A DNA stretch of 17,612 nt from Pseudomonadota bacterium (GCA_021779635.1 JAJYAH010000049.1:1-17612), one strand, 5' to 3'; shown: positions 6,233 through 13,957, numbered from the stretch's first letter. Translations and numbers: made by a program. Notes: generated by a model not told the origin, from the letters alone.

Positions 6233-6294
6233 CCGCTGGAGCAGTGCACGCTTGCGCGGCGTCTTGCAGGATGCGTCCCAAGGCCGTCGCGGCG

Positions 6295-6513
6295 TCAGCC
6301 CTGCTCCACCAGATCGTCCTCGAGGATCGCCATCTGGAACTGAAACGAACGGTCGTCGTCTTCGTCGTCGACGAACAGCACGCCGATGAATTCCTCGCCG
6401 ATATAGACCTCGGCCGAATCGTCCTTTTTCGGCCGCGGCACCACGCGAATCTTCTGATTGCCGAACAGGCGCTTGAGATAGGCGTCGAGTTTCCTGACTT
6501 CCTGAACGTCCAC
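6295..6513 (-). CDS. DUF3126 family protein
   Basis: The 72-residue acidic protein begins DVQEVRKLDAYLKRLFGN and contains the KKDDSAEVYIGEEFIGVL stretch that marks the alphaproteobacterial DUF3126 family. It ends with a very acidic patch (DDEDDDR) and a helical tail. GTG 6513 is chosen because GGAG lies six bases before it; a TTG four codons upstream overlaps that ribosome site. The function of the family is unknown; small size and high charge suggest a cytoplasmic binding partner. It lies downstream of cysE on the same strand, separated by a 170-base stretch with degenerate repeats. Confidence 0.88.
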   Translation of the reverse strand: MDVQEVRKLDAYLKRLFGNQKIRVVPRPKKDDSAEVYIGEEFIGVLFVDDEDDDRSFQFQMAILEDDLVEQG

Positions 6514-6600
6514 GGCAGTCTCCAATACGATTTAGGTTTCGGGAAGTTTTAGGACGAGACGAAGCGAACTGCTAGCCCAACTTGCAGAAATCGTAGCCGC

Positions 6601-6688
6601 GATTCAAGTGGCGTTGAATCAAGCGGCGTTGAAATCAAACGGCTTTTGAAACCATCAGCTTTGAAACCATAAAGCCTTCGAAATCAAA
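6601..6688 (-). repeat. Degenerate tandem array of ~16-nt units after cysE
   Basis: Reading the minus strand from the cysE stop codon, about six imperfect units of 15-17 bases follow each other. Examples are TTTGATTTCGAAGGCT, TTATGGTTTCAAAGCTG, ATGGTTTCAAAAGCCG, TTTGATTTCAACGCCG and CTTGATTCAACGCCA. The stop codon of cysE lies inside the first unit. The array fills much of the gap before the DUF3126 gene. Confidence 0.6.
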
Positions 6689-7511
6689 GTCCGATGGCGT
6701 TGATCATTTGATCCATGGTGCGCGACGGCTCGGCGCAGCCGGCCTCGCCGACGATCTTGGCCGGAACCCCGGCCACCGTCACGTTGTGCGGCACCGGCTT
6801 CACCACCACCGAACCGGCGGCGATGCGGGCACAATGACCGACCTCGATATTGCCGAGAATTTTCGCGCCCGCCCCGATCAAAACGCCGTGGCGAATCTTG
6901 GGATGGCGGTCTTCGTTTTCCTTGCCGGTGCCGCCCAGCGTGACGCCATGCAGAATCGAAACATCGTCTTCGATCACAGCGGTCTCGCCGACGACGAAGC
7001 CGGTGGCGTGATCGAGGAAGATGCCGCGGCCGATCCTGGCCGCGGGATTGATGTCGGTCTGGAACACGGCCGAGGCGCGGCTCTGCAGATAATACGCAAA
7101 ATCCTTGCGGCCCTTTTGATAGAGCCAGTGCGCCAGACGATGGGTCTGGATGGCATGGAAGCCCTTGAAGTAGAGCAGCGGATCGATGAACCGGGAGGTC
7201 GCGGGATCGCGGTCGTACACCGCCACCAGGTCGGCGCGAAACGCATTTCCAAGGTCGGGATCGTCGCGCAGGGCCTCATCGTAGGCCTGCCGGATCAAAT
7301 CGCCCGACAGCGCCGAATGATCGAGACGCTCGGCGATGCGATGCACCACCGAATCCTCCAGCCGGTCGTGATGCAACACGGTCGAATAGATAAAGGAGGC
7401 GAGTTCGGGCTCGCGGCGAACGATGTCTTCCGCCTCGGTCCGCACCCGATTCCAGATCGGATCGAGCGCCGCCAATTTGGTGCCTTGCGGATTGACCTGA
7501 TGCATAGCCAT
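6684..7511 (-). CDS. cysE: Serine O-acetyltransferase
   Basis: The 275-residue enzyme, close to the 273 of E. coli CysE, transfers acetyl from acetyl-CoA to L-serine, the first step of cysteine synthesis, in the cytoplasm. The N-terminal half is helical (DPIWNRVRTEAEDIVRREP). The C-terminal half is a hexapeptide-repeat beta helix. The catalytic pair is present: Asp153 in DINPAARIG and His168 in DHATG, with the same 15-residue spacing as Asp143/His158 of E. coli. HGVTLGGTG follows at 188. The C-terminus ends MDQMINAIGL, with the terminal Ile that inserts into the active site of cysteine synthase in many CysE proteins. ATG 7511 is preferred, with GAGAG just upstream; ATG 7505 is an alternative. 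A sigma70-type promoter lies 38-43 bases before it. Confidence 0.95.
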   Translation of the reverse strand: MAMHQVNPQGTKLAALDPIWNRVRTEAEDIVRREPELASFIYSTVLHHDRLEDSVVHRIAERLDHSALSGDLIRQAYDEALRDDPDLGNAFRADLVAVYDRDPATSRFIDPLLYFKGFHAIQTHRLAHWLYQKGRKDFAYYLQSRASAVFQTDINPAARIGRGIFLDHATGFVVGETAVIEDDVSILHGVTLGGTGKENEDRHPKIRHGVLIGAGAKILGNIEVGHCARIAAGSVVVKPVPHNVTVAGVPAKIVGEAGCAEPSRTMDQMINAIGL

Positions 7512-7548
7512 GTGCTGCTCTCGCAATTCGAACCGTTTCGTTGTGTGG

Positions 7549-7578
7549 ATTATAGCACGACAGAGGGACCATTGTCCC
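7549..7578 (-). promoter_or_regulatory. cysE promoter with a palindrome over the -35
   Basis: On the minus strand a perfect TATAAT (7549-7554) is preceded, 18 bases away, by GGGACA, which matches four of six bases of TTGACA. A GGGAC-N4-GTCCC palindrome (7565-7578) overlaps the -35 and would suit a repressor. The predicted start is near 7542, giving a leader of about 30 nt before the cysE ATG. Confidence 0.6.
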
Positions 7579-7803
7579 GTGGCGCTCTCGGCCAGGGTGA
7601 ACGCCGGATTTGGCCTCGAATGTACGCTAATATATTGAAGCGACACATCTTCTTCATGCCGACCGAACCCTGCCCTGTCCGAAAACGTCGCCTCAAAATG
7701 GTTGGGAATTCCGGGAAATCAAGCGCCGCGGTGTCCGACTATTTGCGGATTTCCGATTGGCATTCGACCCGGGCATGTTCGCCGTAAAATCGGGAGAGGC
7801 AGC

Positions 7804-9174
7804 ATTACCACACAAATCTTGCGCGCGCGTACCACGGCCTCGGCCTGGGTGTGGATCGCTGCCATCGCCATACCGCTGATGTTGATCGCGCCGGCGCTGT
7901 GGAACGGCTATCCGCTGCTGCAGTATGACACCGGGGGTTATCTGGCGCGGTGGTACGAAGGCTATCTGGTCCCCAGCCGTTCGACGGTGTTCGGGCTCTA
8001 CCTTCATTTCGGCGAGGATTCGCACTTCTGGATCAACCTCGGGATTCAGGCGCTGGCAACGCTCTGGATCCTGCAACTGATGCTGCGCGCGTTCGGCATC
8101 ATGCGTCCATTGCGCCTGATGGCGGTGAGCGCCGTCTTGATCCTGACCACCGCACTGCCCTGGCTCGCCAGCATGCTGCTAACCGACATCTTTGCCGGCC
8201 TGTCGGTGCTGTCGCTCTTCATACTCGTCCTGCACGGCGACAAGACTTCCACCGTCGAAAAATGCTTGCTGTTCGCCTTTACGGCCTTCGCCGCGGCCAC
8301 CCATAGCGCAACGCTTGCGGTGTTGCTCGGGCTGTGCTGTGCCGGCTGGATCGCGAGACCCTTGCTGGGCGATCGGATCGCCATTTCCGGATTGGTGCAA
8401 GGCAGCCTGACCCTTGTCACCGGCGCCGCCATGCTTTTGTCGGCGAACTTCGCACTGTCCGGACAGTTCGCATGGACGCCCGGCGGCTACGGCGTCGCGT
8501 TCGGCCGCATGATGCAGGATGGTATCGTCGCGCGCTATTTGAAGGATCATTGTCCGGCGCAGCGGCTGAAACTCTGCCCCTATCGCAACGAACTTCCGCC
8601 CACCGCCGACGACTTCCTGTGGGGCCACAGCATGTTCGACAAGCTTGGACGTTTTCAGGGCTTGAACGACGAGATGGGCTTCATCGTCCGGCGCTCGCTG
8701 GCCGAACACCCGCTCTGGCAGGCCGAGGCCGCTCTCGTCGCCACGGCACAGCAACTCGCTGATGTGGCAACCGGTGAAGGCACCAACGGCTCGATTCCCC
8801 ATACCTATGGCATCATCGAGCGCTATCTGCCGGCGCAGGTCGCGCCGATGCGCGCAGCACATCAACAGCATTCGGACATCAATTTTGCAGCGATCAACCG
8901 GATTCACGTTCCGGTCGCGCTTGTCTCGATGCTGCTGGTTGCCGCCATCTTCGCAACCGCGATCCGGCGTCGCCGGCTCGACGATCTCGCGCTGCTCGCT
9001 GCGACCGTTTCACTGGCCTTGCTCGGCAACGCCTTTGTGTGCGGGGTGATTTCAGGGCCGCATGATCGCTATGGCGCGCGGATGGTCTGGATCGCGACCT
9101 TCGTGGCGCTGATCGCGGCGATCCGGCGTTCCGCCGACGACGACAAGCCGCGCGGCAATTCATTTTCGCCGTGA
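7804..9174 (+). CDS. Polytopic membrane protein, GT-C-glycosyltransferase-like
   Basis: About 456 residues with nine or ten hydrophobic segments, starting with ASAWVWIAAIAIPLMLIAPA. The first periplasmic loop holds YDTGGYLARWYEG, an aspartate-bearing loop 1 as in GT-C-type lipid-linked sugar transferases. A large soluble loop at about 230-360 precedes the last three helices, where PHDRYGARM occurs. The GT-C link is tentative. Start choice: the only upstream canonical start in frame is TTG 7702, which adds 34 residues of unlikely composition and has no ribosome site. GGGAGAGG at 7792-7798 sits five bases before ATT 7804, so initiation at ATT is suggested. TTG 7819 is the next alternative. The 3' end overlaps the converging hydrolase gene by 15 bases. 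Confidence 0.75.
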   Translation: MTTQILRARTTASAWVWIAAIAIPLMLIAPALWNGYPLLQYDTGGYLARWYEGYLVPSRSTVFGLYLHFGEDSHFWINLGIQALATLWILQLMLRAFGIMRPLRLMAVSAVLILTTALPWLASMLLTDIFAGLSVLSLFILVLHGDKTSTVEKCLLFAFTAFAAATHSATLAVLLGLCCAGWIARPLLGDRIAISGLVQGSLTLVTGAAMLLSANFALSGQFAWTPGGYGVAFGRMMQDGIVARYLKDHCPAQRLKLCPYRNELPPTADDFLWGHSMFDKLGRFQGLNDEMGFIVRRSLAEHPLWQAEAALVATAQQLADVATGEGTNGSIPHTYGIIERYLPAQVAPMRAAHQQHSDINFAAINRIHVPVALVSMLLVAAIFATAIRRRRLDDLALLAATVSLALLGNAFVCGVISGPHDRYGARMVWIATFVALIAAIRRSADDDKPRGNSFSP

Positions 9175-9912
9175 GAGAAAATCCAGCACGCCGGTTTTGT
9201 AAACCTTGTCGCCCACCGCCCGCATGTGATCGCGATTGGGAATGTCGAGCACCTTCGCGCCGGGAATGACCTTGCCAAGCGCGTCGGCTGAGCCGGCGAT
9301 TTCGTCTGATGTGCCGACCGCGATCAGCACCGGAACCTTGATGCCGGCGGCTTCATCCCGCGTCATCAGGCGCCGCGAACCGCGCAGGCATGCCGCCAGT
9401 GCCCGGTGATCGGAGCGGGTCTGATCGGCGAAGGCGCGAAACGTCCGTCCCACCGGATCCGTCACGTCCTCGAGCGACGGCGCTTCCAGCGCTTTCGCCA
9501 CGGTCTCGCCGGGACCGCCGCCTTCGATCAGGCCCATCCCGAGGCCGCCGAAAATCGCCGAACGCAGCCGCTGCGGCCGGCTTTGCGCGAGCCAGGCCGT
9601 CATCCTCGCGCCGAGCGAATAGCCCATGATGTCCGCCCGCTCGATGCGAAGGTGATCCATAAGTGCCGCGACATCGCCGGCCATGGTGCCGATATGATAC
9701 TGCTCGGCATCGTAGAGCTTGCTGGAATCGCCATGGCCGCGGTTGTCGAGCGCGATCGCGCGGCGGCCGTTTTTCTTCAGCTCGGAAACCCAGGTCGGAT
9801 AAACCCAATTCACATTCTTGGTCGATGCGAAGCCGTGCACGAGCAGGATCGGCTCGCCCTCGCCTTCGTCCAGATAGGCAATTTCAACAGCGCCGTTGTG
9901 AAAGCTCGGCAT
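9160..9912 (-). CDS. Alpha/beta hydrolase fold protein
   Basis: The 250-residue cytoplasmic hydrolase has the oxyanion motif HGFAS at 26-30, the nucleophile Ser99 in GYSLGA, Asp203 in GTSDEI and His229 in NRDHM. The order and spacing are those of esterase, lactonase or C-C-bond hydrolase members of the family. DNRGHGDSS at 56-64 is the usual strand-4 signature. The substrate cannot be told from the sequence. It follows the 382-residue membrane-protein gene by 45 bases on the same strand, probably in one transcript. Confidence 0.9.
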   Translation of the reverse strand: MPSFHNGAVEIAYLDEGEGEPILLVHGFASTKNVNWVYPTWVSELKKNGRRAIALDNRGHGDSSKLYDAEQYHIGTMAGDVAALMDHLRIERADIMGYSLGARMTAWLAQSRPQRLRSAIFGGLGMGLIEGGGPGETVAKALEAPSLEDVTDPVGRTFRAFADQTRSDHRALAACLRGSRRLMTRDEAAGIKVPVLIAVGTSDEIAGSADALGKVIPGAKVLDIPNRDHMRAVGDKVYKTGVLDFLSRRK

Positions 9913-9957
9913 TGGTCATTCCGTTTTGGGAGGGATCGCGGATCGAAGGCCGCAAAC

Positions 9958-11106
9958 TTAGCCCGGGGCGACGGCGCCCCCCTCAGACACATCGGATGCC
10001 AACGCTGCGGCCGCCATCTGGTTTCGCAGCCGCCGCGCTTTCTTGCGAAGCAGCCACGATAAGGTCAGGCGTTCGGTGGTGGCCTTGATCGAGGACAGAA
10101 AGCCGAACAGCGCCAGCACCGCGCCGAACACCCACAGCGTCAGATCGAACGCACCGGCCGCCAGCAGCAACGCGCCGCGGCCGAGCACCTTCAGGATCGC
10201 GCGGGTCTGGCCACCCTTGGACTCGGCGAGTTGTGCCGCGCGAGCGACATCCTTCGGGCCTTCGGCTATTTCCAGCGTATCTAGCGCGCCGCGCATGCCC
10301 GCCTTCTCGCCGACGCGTCCAACGTCCTTGGCGAGACGGACCAGTGCGCCGGCTTCTCCTGGGTGAAACGCCGCCTTGATCGCGGCAACGGTCTGGCCGG
10401 GCCGCATCACCGAGCCGGTTTCGACCGCATTTTGCAGCATCGGCGTGTCGACGACATCGCGGGCCGAGCGGCCCGCCCATTCCGTAAGCCCCTCGCCCAG
10501 CCGCCCGACCTTGCGGGCATCCTTGACCAGCGTGAGACCGGCGCGCACCGGCGCCACGCCGCCGAGCGAGACATAGGTCGCCGCCGTCACCGCGAGGCCT
10601 GCCGCGGCGAGCCCCAGCACCAGCCGATCGGTTTCCTCGCCCATCGCAAGGTGCTTGCCTTCGCGCACCACGTCCCTGATGTCACCGAACACGAACAAAT
10701 CGCCCGCCACCGTGCCCGACATGCTGGCGACATCGTCGGCGTTTCCGGTCACAAGCCCGCTGGCGAAGCGCCTTGCAAAATGCGACGACGAATTCGCCTC
10801 GGCAACGGCATCGTGCACCCGCCGCGACAGCTCATCGGGAAGGGAAATGTTTTTCGCCCCGGCAAGATCGACAAAGCTATTGGCCAGATCGGCGTCGTTG
10901 GCAGCCAGCGCCGCCTCGACATTCTGCTCGATGACGGCGCGGTTATTTCGCAGAGCAGAATTGAGCTGAAGATCGGAAAGTTCAACCGGATCGTTCTGTG
11001 CCGCCAGAATAGCGCCGGCATCGCGCGCGTGTGGCCATAGCGCAACGCCGGCAACCGCGCTGACCGCCATGCCCCCTACCGCCAAGCCGAGCCGCAATCG
11101 CTTCAT
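9958..11106 (-). CDS. Large membrane protein with a hydrophobic middle domain, unknown function
   Basis: The 382-residue protein starts with a signal anchor (RLGLAVGGMAVSAVAGVALW). An extracytoplasmic helical part of about 130 residues follows, then FVFGDIRDVVREG, a hydrophobic stretch at about 165-200 (LVLGLAAAGLAVTAATYVSL), a long charged helical section, another hydrophobic pair near 315-345 (GALLLAAGAFDLTLWVFGA) and a basic tail (LLRKKARRLRNQ). The GDI-x-D-V-x-x-G motif followed by a Gly/Ala-rich hydrophobic hairpin recalls the pre-toxin scaffolds of polymorphic toxins, but no toxin domain follows. No enzymatic motif is seen. The ribosome site is weak, and a 16-bp direct repeat lies directly before the ATG. 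It is probably cotranscribed with the alpha/beta hydrolase. Confidence 0.75.
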   Translation of the reverse strand: MKRLRLGLAVGGMAVSAVAGVALWPHARDAGAILAAQNDPVELSDLQLNSALRNNRAVIEQNVEAALAANDADLANSFVDLAGAKNISLPDELSRRVHDAVAEANSSSHFARRFASGLVTGNADDVASMSGTVAGDLFVFGDIRDVVREGKHLAMGEETDRLVLGLAAAGLAVTAATYVSLGGVAPVRAGLTLVKDARKVGRLGEGLTEWAGRSARDVVDTPMLQNAVETGSVMRPGQTVAAIKAAFHPGEAGALVRLAKDVGRVGEKAGMRGALDTLEIAEGPKDVARAAQLAESKGGQTRAILKVLGRGALLLAAGAFDLTLWVFGAVLALFGFLSSIKATTERLTLSWLLRKKARRLRNQMAAAALASDVSEGGAVAPG

Positions 11107-11112
11107 CCGGAG

Positions 11113-11155
11113 AATCCGACGCTTTCGCTACATCCCAAAAATCCGACGCTTTCGC
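11113..11155. repeat. 16-bp direct repeat before the membrane-protein start
   Basis: AATCCGACGCTTTCGC occurs exactly at 11113-11128 and 11140-11155, a 27-base period. The first copy begins seven bases before the minus-strand ATG at 11106, so the pair spans the leader and ribosome-binding region of that gene. GACGC-TTTC-GCGTC within the second copy can form a small hairpin. Confidence 0.7.
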
Positions 11156-11368
11156 GTCCTGCCAAGATGGTGTGCCTCTTTTAAGACACAACGGCCCCGA
11201 CGAAAGAAGGGCTTCTCTGGGACGACAAGATTGTGTCGAATTTGCATGAGCCAATGGGCGGCCGGGGCTCTAGGAATCAACTGCACCCGCCAGTATGGTG
11301 CGCGGCATTTCAGCATTGCCGCGGTCCTCTTGATTCCGTCCGTCCCATTGCGACCCAAGGTGAATACC

Positions 11369-11614
11369 ATGTCCGACCACGTCGTTCCGCACTTTCACAA
11401 CGATGCCGGCGTTTCGGTCATCGAAATCGGCTCGCAGGAGTTCATGTGCGTGGGCGCCAACCCGCCTTTCGATCATCCGCATGTTTTTCTCGATCTCGGC
11501 AACGACAACGAGATCATCTGCCCCTATTGTTCCACCCTGTATCGCTATGCCGCCGACCTCGCCGCCGGTGAAGCCCGGCCGCCCGAATGCGTGGTGAAAG
11601 ACAAGGCCGCCTGA
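11369..11614 (+). CDS. CHCC zinc-finger protein (NDUFS6-like)
   Basis: The 81-residue protein has CVGANPPFDHPHVFLDLG followed by ICPYCSTLYRY, giving the Cys-His-Cys-Cys set of the zinc-finger CHCC domain found in mitochondrial complex I subunit NDUFS6 and its short alphaproteobacterial relatives. It is cytoplasmic and probably binds one zinc. In alphaproteobacteria it is thought to be an accessory to respiratory complex I, though this is known better for the mitochondrial subunit. AAGGTG seven bases before ATG 11369 fixes the start. The FAD monooxygenase gene follows after seven bases. Confidence 0.9.
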   Translation: MSDHVVPHFHNDAGVSVIEIGSQEFMCVGANPPFDHPHVFLDLGNDNEIICPYCSTLYRYAADLAAGEARPPECVVKDKAA

Positions 11615-11621
11615 TCGGTCG

Positions 11622-12824
11622 GTGGCGCCCTCGCGCACGATCTTCGTCGCCGGCGCCGGGATCGGGGGATTGACGGCGTCGCTGGCGCTGGCGGGCCAGG
11701 GCTTTCGCGTCGTCCTTCTTGAAAAAGCCGAACGGCTCGAGGAAGTCGGCGCCGGCCTGCAGCTTTCACCCAATGCCAGCCGCGTTCTGATCGGCCTCGG
11801 GCTGCAGCCGCGGCTATCCGCGCAGGCTGTGGTCCCGGACGCCATCAGCATCATGAGCGCGCGAAGCGGCGGTGAAATTGCCCGCCTGCCGCTCGGCGAA
11901 GCTGCTACAGCTCGCGCCGGCGCGCCCTATTGGGTGGTGCACCGTGCCGACCTGCAGGCGGCGCTGCTGGCTGAGGTCAGCGACAATCCCGACATCGAGC
12001 TGCGGCTCGGCTGCCAGTTCGAAGACGTCGTCGGCCACGCCAAGGGCCTGACCGTGGTCCAGCGCCGCGGCACGACGCGCCAGCAGGAGCTGGCGCTGGC
12101 GTTGGTCGGCGCCGACGGAGTCTGGTCCACGGTCCGGCAGCATTTGTTTCCCGAGGTGCGGCCGCAATTCTCGGGCCTGATTGCCTGGCGCGGGACGCTC
12201 GAAGCCACGCAATTGCCGCGCGAATATACCTCGCGCCGGGTCCAGCTCTGGATGGGACCGAATGCGCATCTGGTCGCCTATCCGATCTCTGGCGCGCGCC
12301 AGATCAACGTCGTCGTGGCGGTGCCTGGAACCTGGAACAGGCCGGGCTGGAGCGAGCCTGGCGACGTGTCCGAAATCAAGAACATCTTCGCCTCATCGCC
12401 ATGGCCGGGTCCCGCGCGAATGATGGTCGGCGCCGTCGACGATTGGCGGAAATGGGCGTTGTTCACGGTTCCCGACGGCGGCCCGTGGACCGAGGGTGCG
12501 GCCGCTTTACTGGGGGACGCCGCGCACGCCATGCTGCCGTTTGCCGCGCAAGGCGCGGGAATGGCCATCGAGGACGCGGCGGTGCTCGCCAAATGCCTCG
12601 GCGAATCCCAAAACGAAGGCGGGTCGACCATCTCGACCGCGATGCAACGCTACGCGCGCCTGCGACGCTCGCGCGTGGCGCGGATCCAGCGCACCGCGCG
12701 CGGGAGGGGACGGACCTATCATCTCAGCGGCCCCCTGGCTTTCGCCCGCGACCTCGTGATCAGGGCGATGGGCGCCCAACGACTGCTGGCGCGACAGAAC
12801 TGGATTTACGACTGGCGCGTGTGA
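11622..12824 (+). CDS. FAD-dependent monooxygenase (salicylate-hydroxylase-like)
   Basis: The 400-residue group A flavoprotein monooxygenase has all three nucleotide-binding motifs. GAGIGG at 11-16 binds the FAD ADP moiety, followed by the acidic end of strand 2 (LLEKAERL). The DG motif lies around Asp165 (GADGVWS) and the GD motif around Asp299 (GDAAHAM), with PFAAQGAGMAIEDA after it. These enzymes use NAD(P)H and oxygen to hydroxylate aromatic substrates; closest in pattern are salicylate 1-hydroxylase and 3-hydroxybenzoate 6-hydroxylase. The substrate is not deducible. The start is GTG 11622, seven bases after the stop of the CHCC gene and with only a weak ribosome site, so it probably depends on translation of that gene. 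Confidence 0.9.
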   Translation: MAPSRTIFVAGAGIGGLTASLALAGQGFRVVLLEKAERLEEVGAGLQLSPNASRVLIGLGLQPRLSAQAVVPDAISIMSARSGGEIARLPLGEAATARAGAPYWVVHRADLQAALLAEVSDNPDIELRLGCQFEDVVGHAKGLTVVQRRGTTRQQELALALVGADGVWSTVRQHLFPEVRPQFSGLIAWRGTLEATQLPREYTSRRVQLWMGPNAHLVAYPISGARQINVVVAVPGTWNRPGWSEPGDVSEIKNIFASSPWPGPARMMVGAVDDWRKWALFTVPDGGPWTEGAAALLGDAAHAMLPFAAQGAGMAIEDAAVLAKCLGESQNEGGSTISTAMQRYARLRRSRVARIQRTARGRGRTYHLSGPLAFARDLVIRAMGAQRLLARQNWIYDWRV

Positions 12825-12875
12825 CCGATAGCTTGAGACCGCCACACGAGCCGGCTGACAACCAACGCGTCACGG

Positions 12876-13313
12876 TCAATTAAGCCCGCTACCGGAATGC
12901 TGATGTTGATGCTTTTGTTTGGCATCCGCGGGCGGCGTTGCCGGCGCAGCCGCGGCCGGTGGCGTGTCGTGGCATTTGTTGCGCCGCCAGACTTCATCGG
13001 CAAGCTTATACTGGGCGCGCGCCGTGACGAAGTCGTTGCGATACGCAAACTCCGCCACGACGGGGCCGGCAGCGCCGGTGTCGGCCTTCGCCATCAGGCC
13101 CTGCAATTCAGCGGCACGTATCGTGAGGCTGGTGCGCTCAGCCTCCAGTTGCTTGCAGTCATACAATTCGTATTTGGCGGGATCGACGAACGCGCCGGAG
13201 GCAAAGCCGTCTCCCAAACCAGCGCAGCCAGCGAGCCCGATGCCGGAAACGAACAGCGCCATCACAGCGGCGGCGCGCAACCGCGGCCGCGAAGAACAAA
13301 CAAGAGCAATCAT
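12876..13313 (-). CDS. Putative lipoprotein with His-rich tail
   Basis: The 145-residue protein has a lipobox, LAGC, after a hydrophobic signal (AAAVMALFVSGIGLAGC), so Cys near residue 29 is expected to be lipidated. The middle part is helical (CKQLEAERTSLTIRAAELQG) with two further cysteines, YDC and NKC. The C-terminus is Pro/Ala-rich and ends KQKHQHQHSGSG, a His-Gln run that could bind a metal. GAAGG four bases before ATG 13313 supports the start. A 36-codon open frame directly upstream overlaps this start by ATGA. It converges with the monooxygenase gene. No specific function is recognised. Confidence 0.82.
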   Translation of the reverse strand: MIALVCSSRPRLRAAAVMALFVSGIGLAGCAGLGDGFASGAFVDPAKYELYDCKQLEAERTSLTIRAAELQGLMAKADTGAAGPVVAEFAYRNDFVTARAQYKLADEVWRRNKCHDTPPAAAAPATPPADAKQKHQHQHSGSGLN

Positions 13314-13406
13314 GCGGCCTTCATAAACGGACAACCTTGAGGTTGCGTAAAGCAGGCGCTGATGTCTGCATTGAGGCTTTGGCCGGGCGCCTCCGCCGAA
13401 AAAATG

Positions 13407-13462
13407 TCGAGTTGGCGCATGATCTTATCGCCAATTCGCTCAGACTGTGGTGGATCATGCTA
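13407..13462. repeat. Degenerate copy of a dispersed palindromic repeat
   Basis: GCATGATC (13417-13424) and GATCATGC (13453-13460) are exact reverse complements around a 28-base loop, preceded by TCGAGTTGGC. From memory, the frame TCGAGTTGGCGCATGATCTT...GGATCATGC is that of a short palindromic element scattered in many copies through Bradyrhizobium and related genomes. Identity as that element was not checked against any database. Confidence 0.5.
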
Positions 13463-13615
13463 AGGAAGGGTCGCGTTTTCGTCAGCCCAAGCTCATTCCA
13501 CTTCGCCAGAAAACGCGCTAAGCCTCTGATCTGGCGACCAAAGCTGACGGGTCAACGCTAGGCTTGCGCGGGCCACCGTCGGCGCCGGCATATCTGTGGT
13601 GCAGCGGGTGCTGAT

Positions 13616-13816
13616 TCAGGCATGATGCCTACGGCGAGGCCGCGGCCGTGGTGGCATCGACGGCGACTTCGCAAAACAAACCAGGCCACCGCACTCTGCC
13701 GGGTTGCTGGTGTAGCTCGATCCGACACCACCACTAACCCCAGCACCACCACCCCCGATCGCAAATGCCGTAGTGCTGGAAAGCGTCAGCGCCAATCCGA
13801 TTGCCGCCAGTTGCAT
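13616..13816 (-). CDS. Small secreted glycine-rich protein
   Basis: This 66-residue product has a clear signal peptide (MQLAAIGLALTLSSTTAFA) followed by IGGGGAGVSGGVGSS, two cysteines (AECGGLVC) and a Pro/Arg-rich tail. The mature part would be about 47 residues. AAAGG lies close before ATG 13816. No family is recognised; small exported proteins of this kind are common and poorly understood in rhizobia. Confidence 0.55.
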   Translation of the reverse strand: MQLAAIGLALTLSSTTAFAIGGGGAGVSGGVGSSYTSNPAECGGLVCFAKSPSMPPRPRPRRRHHA

Positions 13817-13957
13817 TGCCTTTTCCCATGATCGTTTCAGGCTGACGAAAAACGGCCCGCGCGACTAGCCGTTCCGATCCCTATCTTCACGATCTCGACA
13901 TGCTGCTGAAAATCGCCCGCGTTGTCGAACCGGTCGGCTCCGGCCTCACCGGTCGTC

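Noticed and set aside
6601..6688. CRISPR-like array
   Set aside because: Units are imperfect and directly adjacent, with no unique spacers and no cas genes nearby.
6708..7787. Open frame of 359 codons on the plus strand
   Set aside because: It is the antisense shadow of cysE, which has its full catalytic motifs and its own promoter.
8179..8907. Open frame of 242 codons on the minus strand
   Set aside because: It is antisense to the polytopic membrane protein, which has clear membrane segments; the antisense translation has no domain or ribosome site.
13337..13561. 74-codon plus-strand frame
   Set aside because: It starts with a non-ATG codon without a ribosome site, crosses a palindromic repeat, and its composition is not protein-like.
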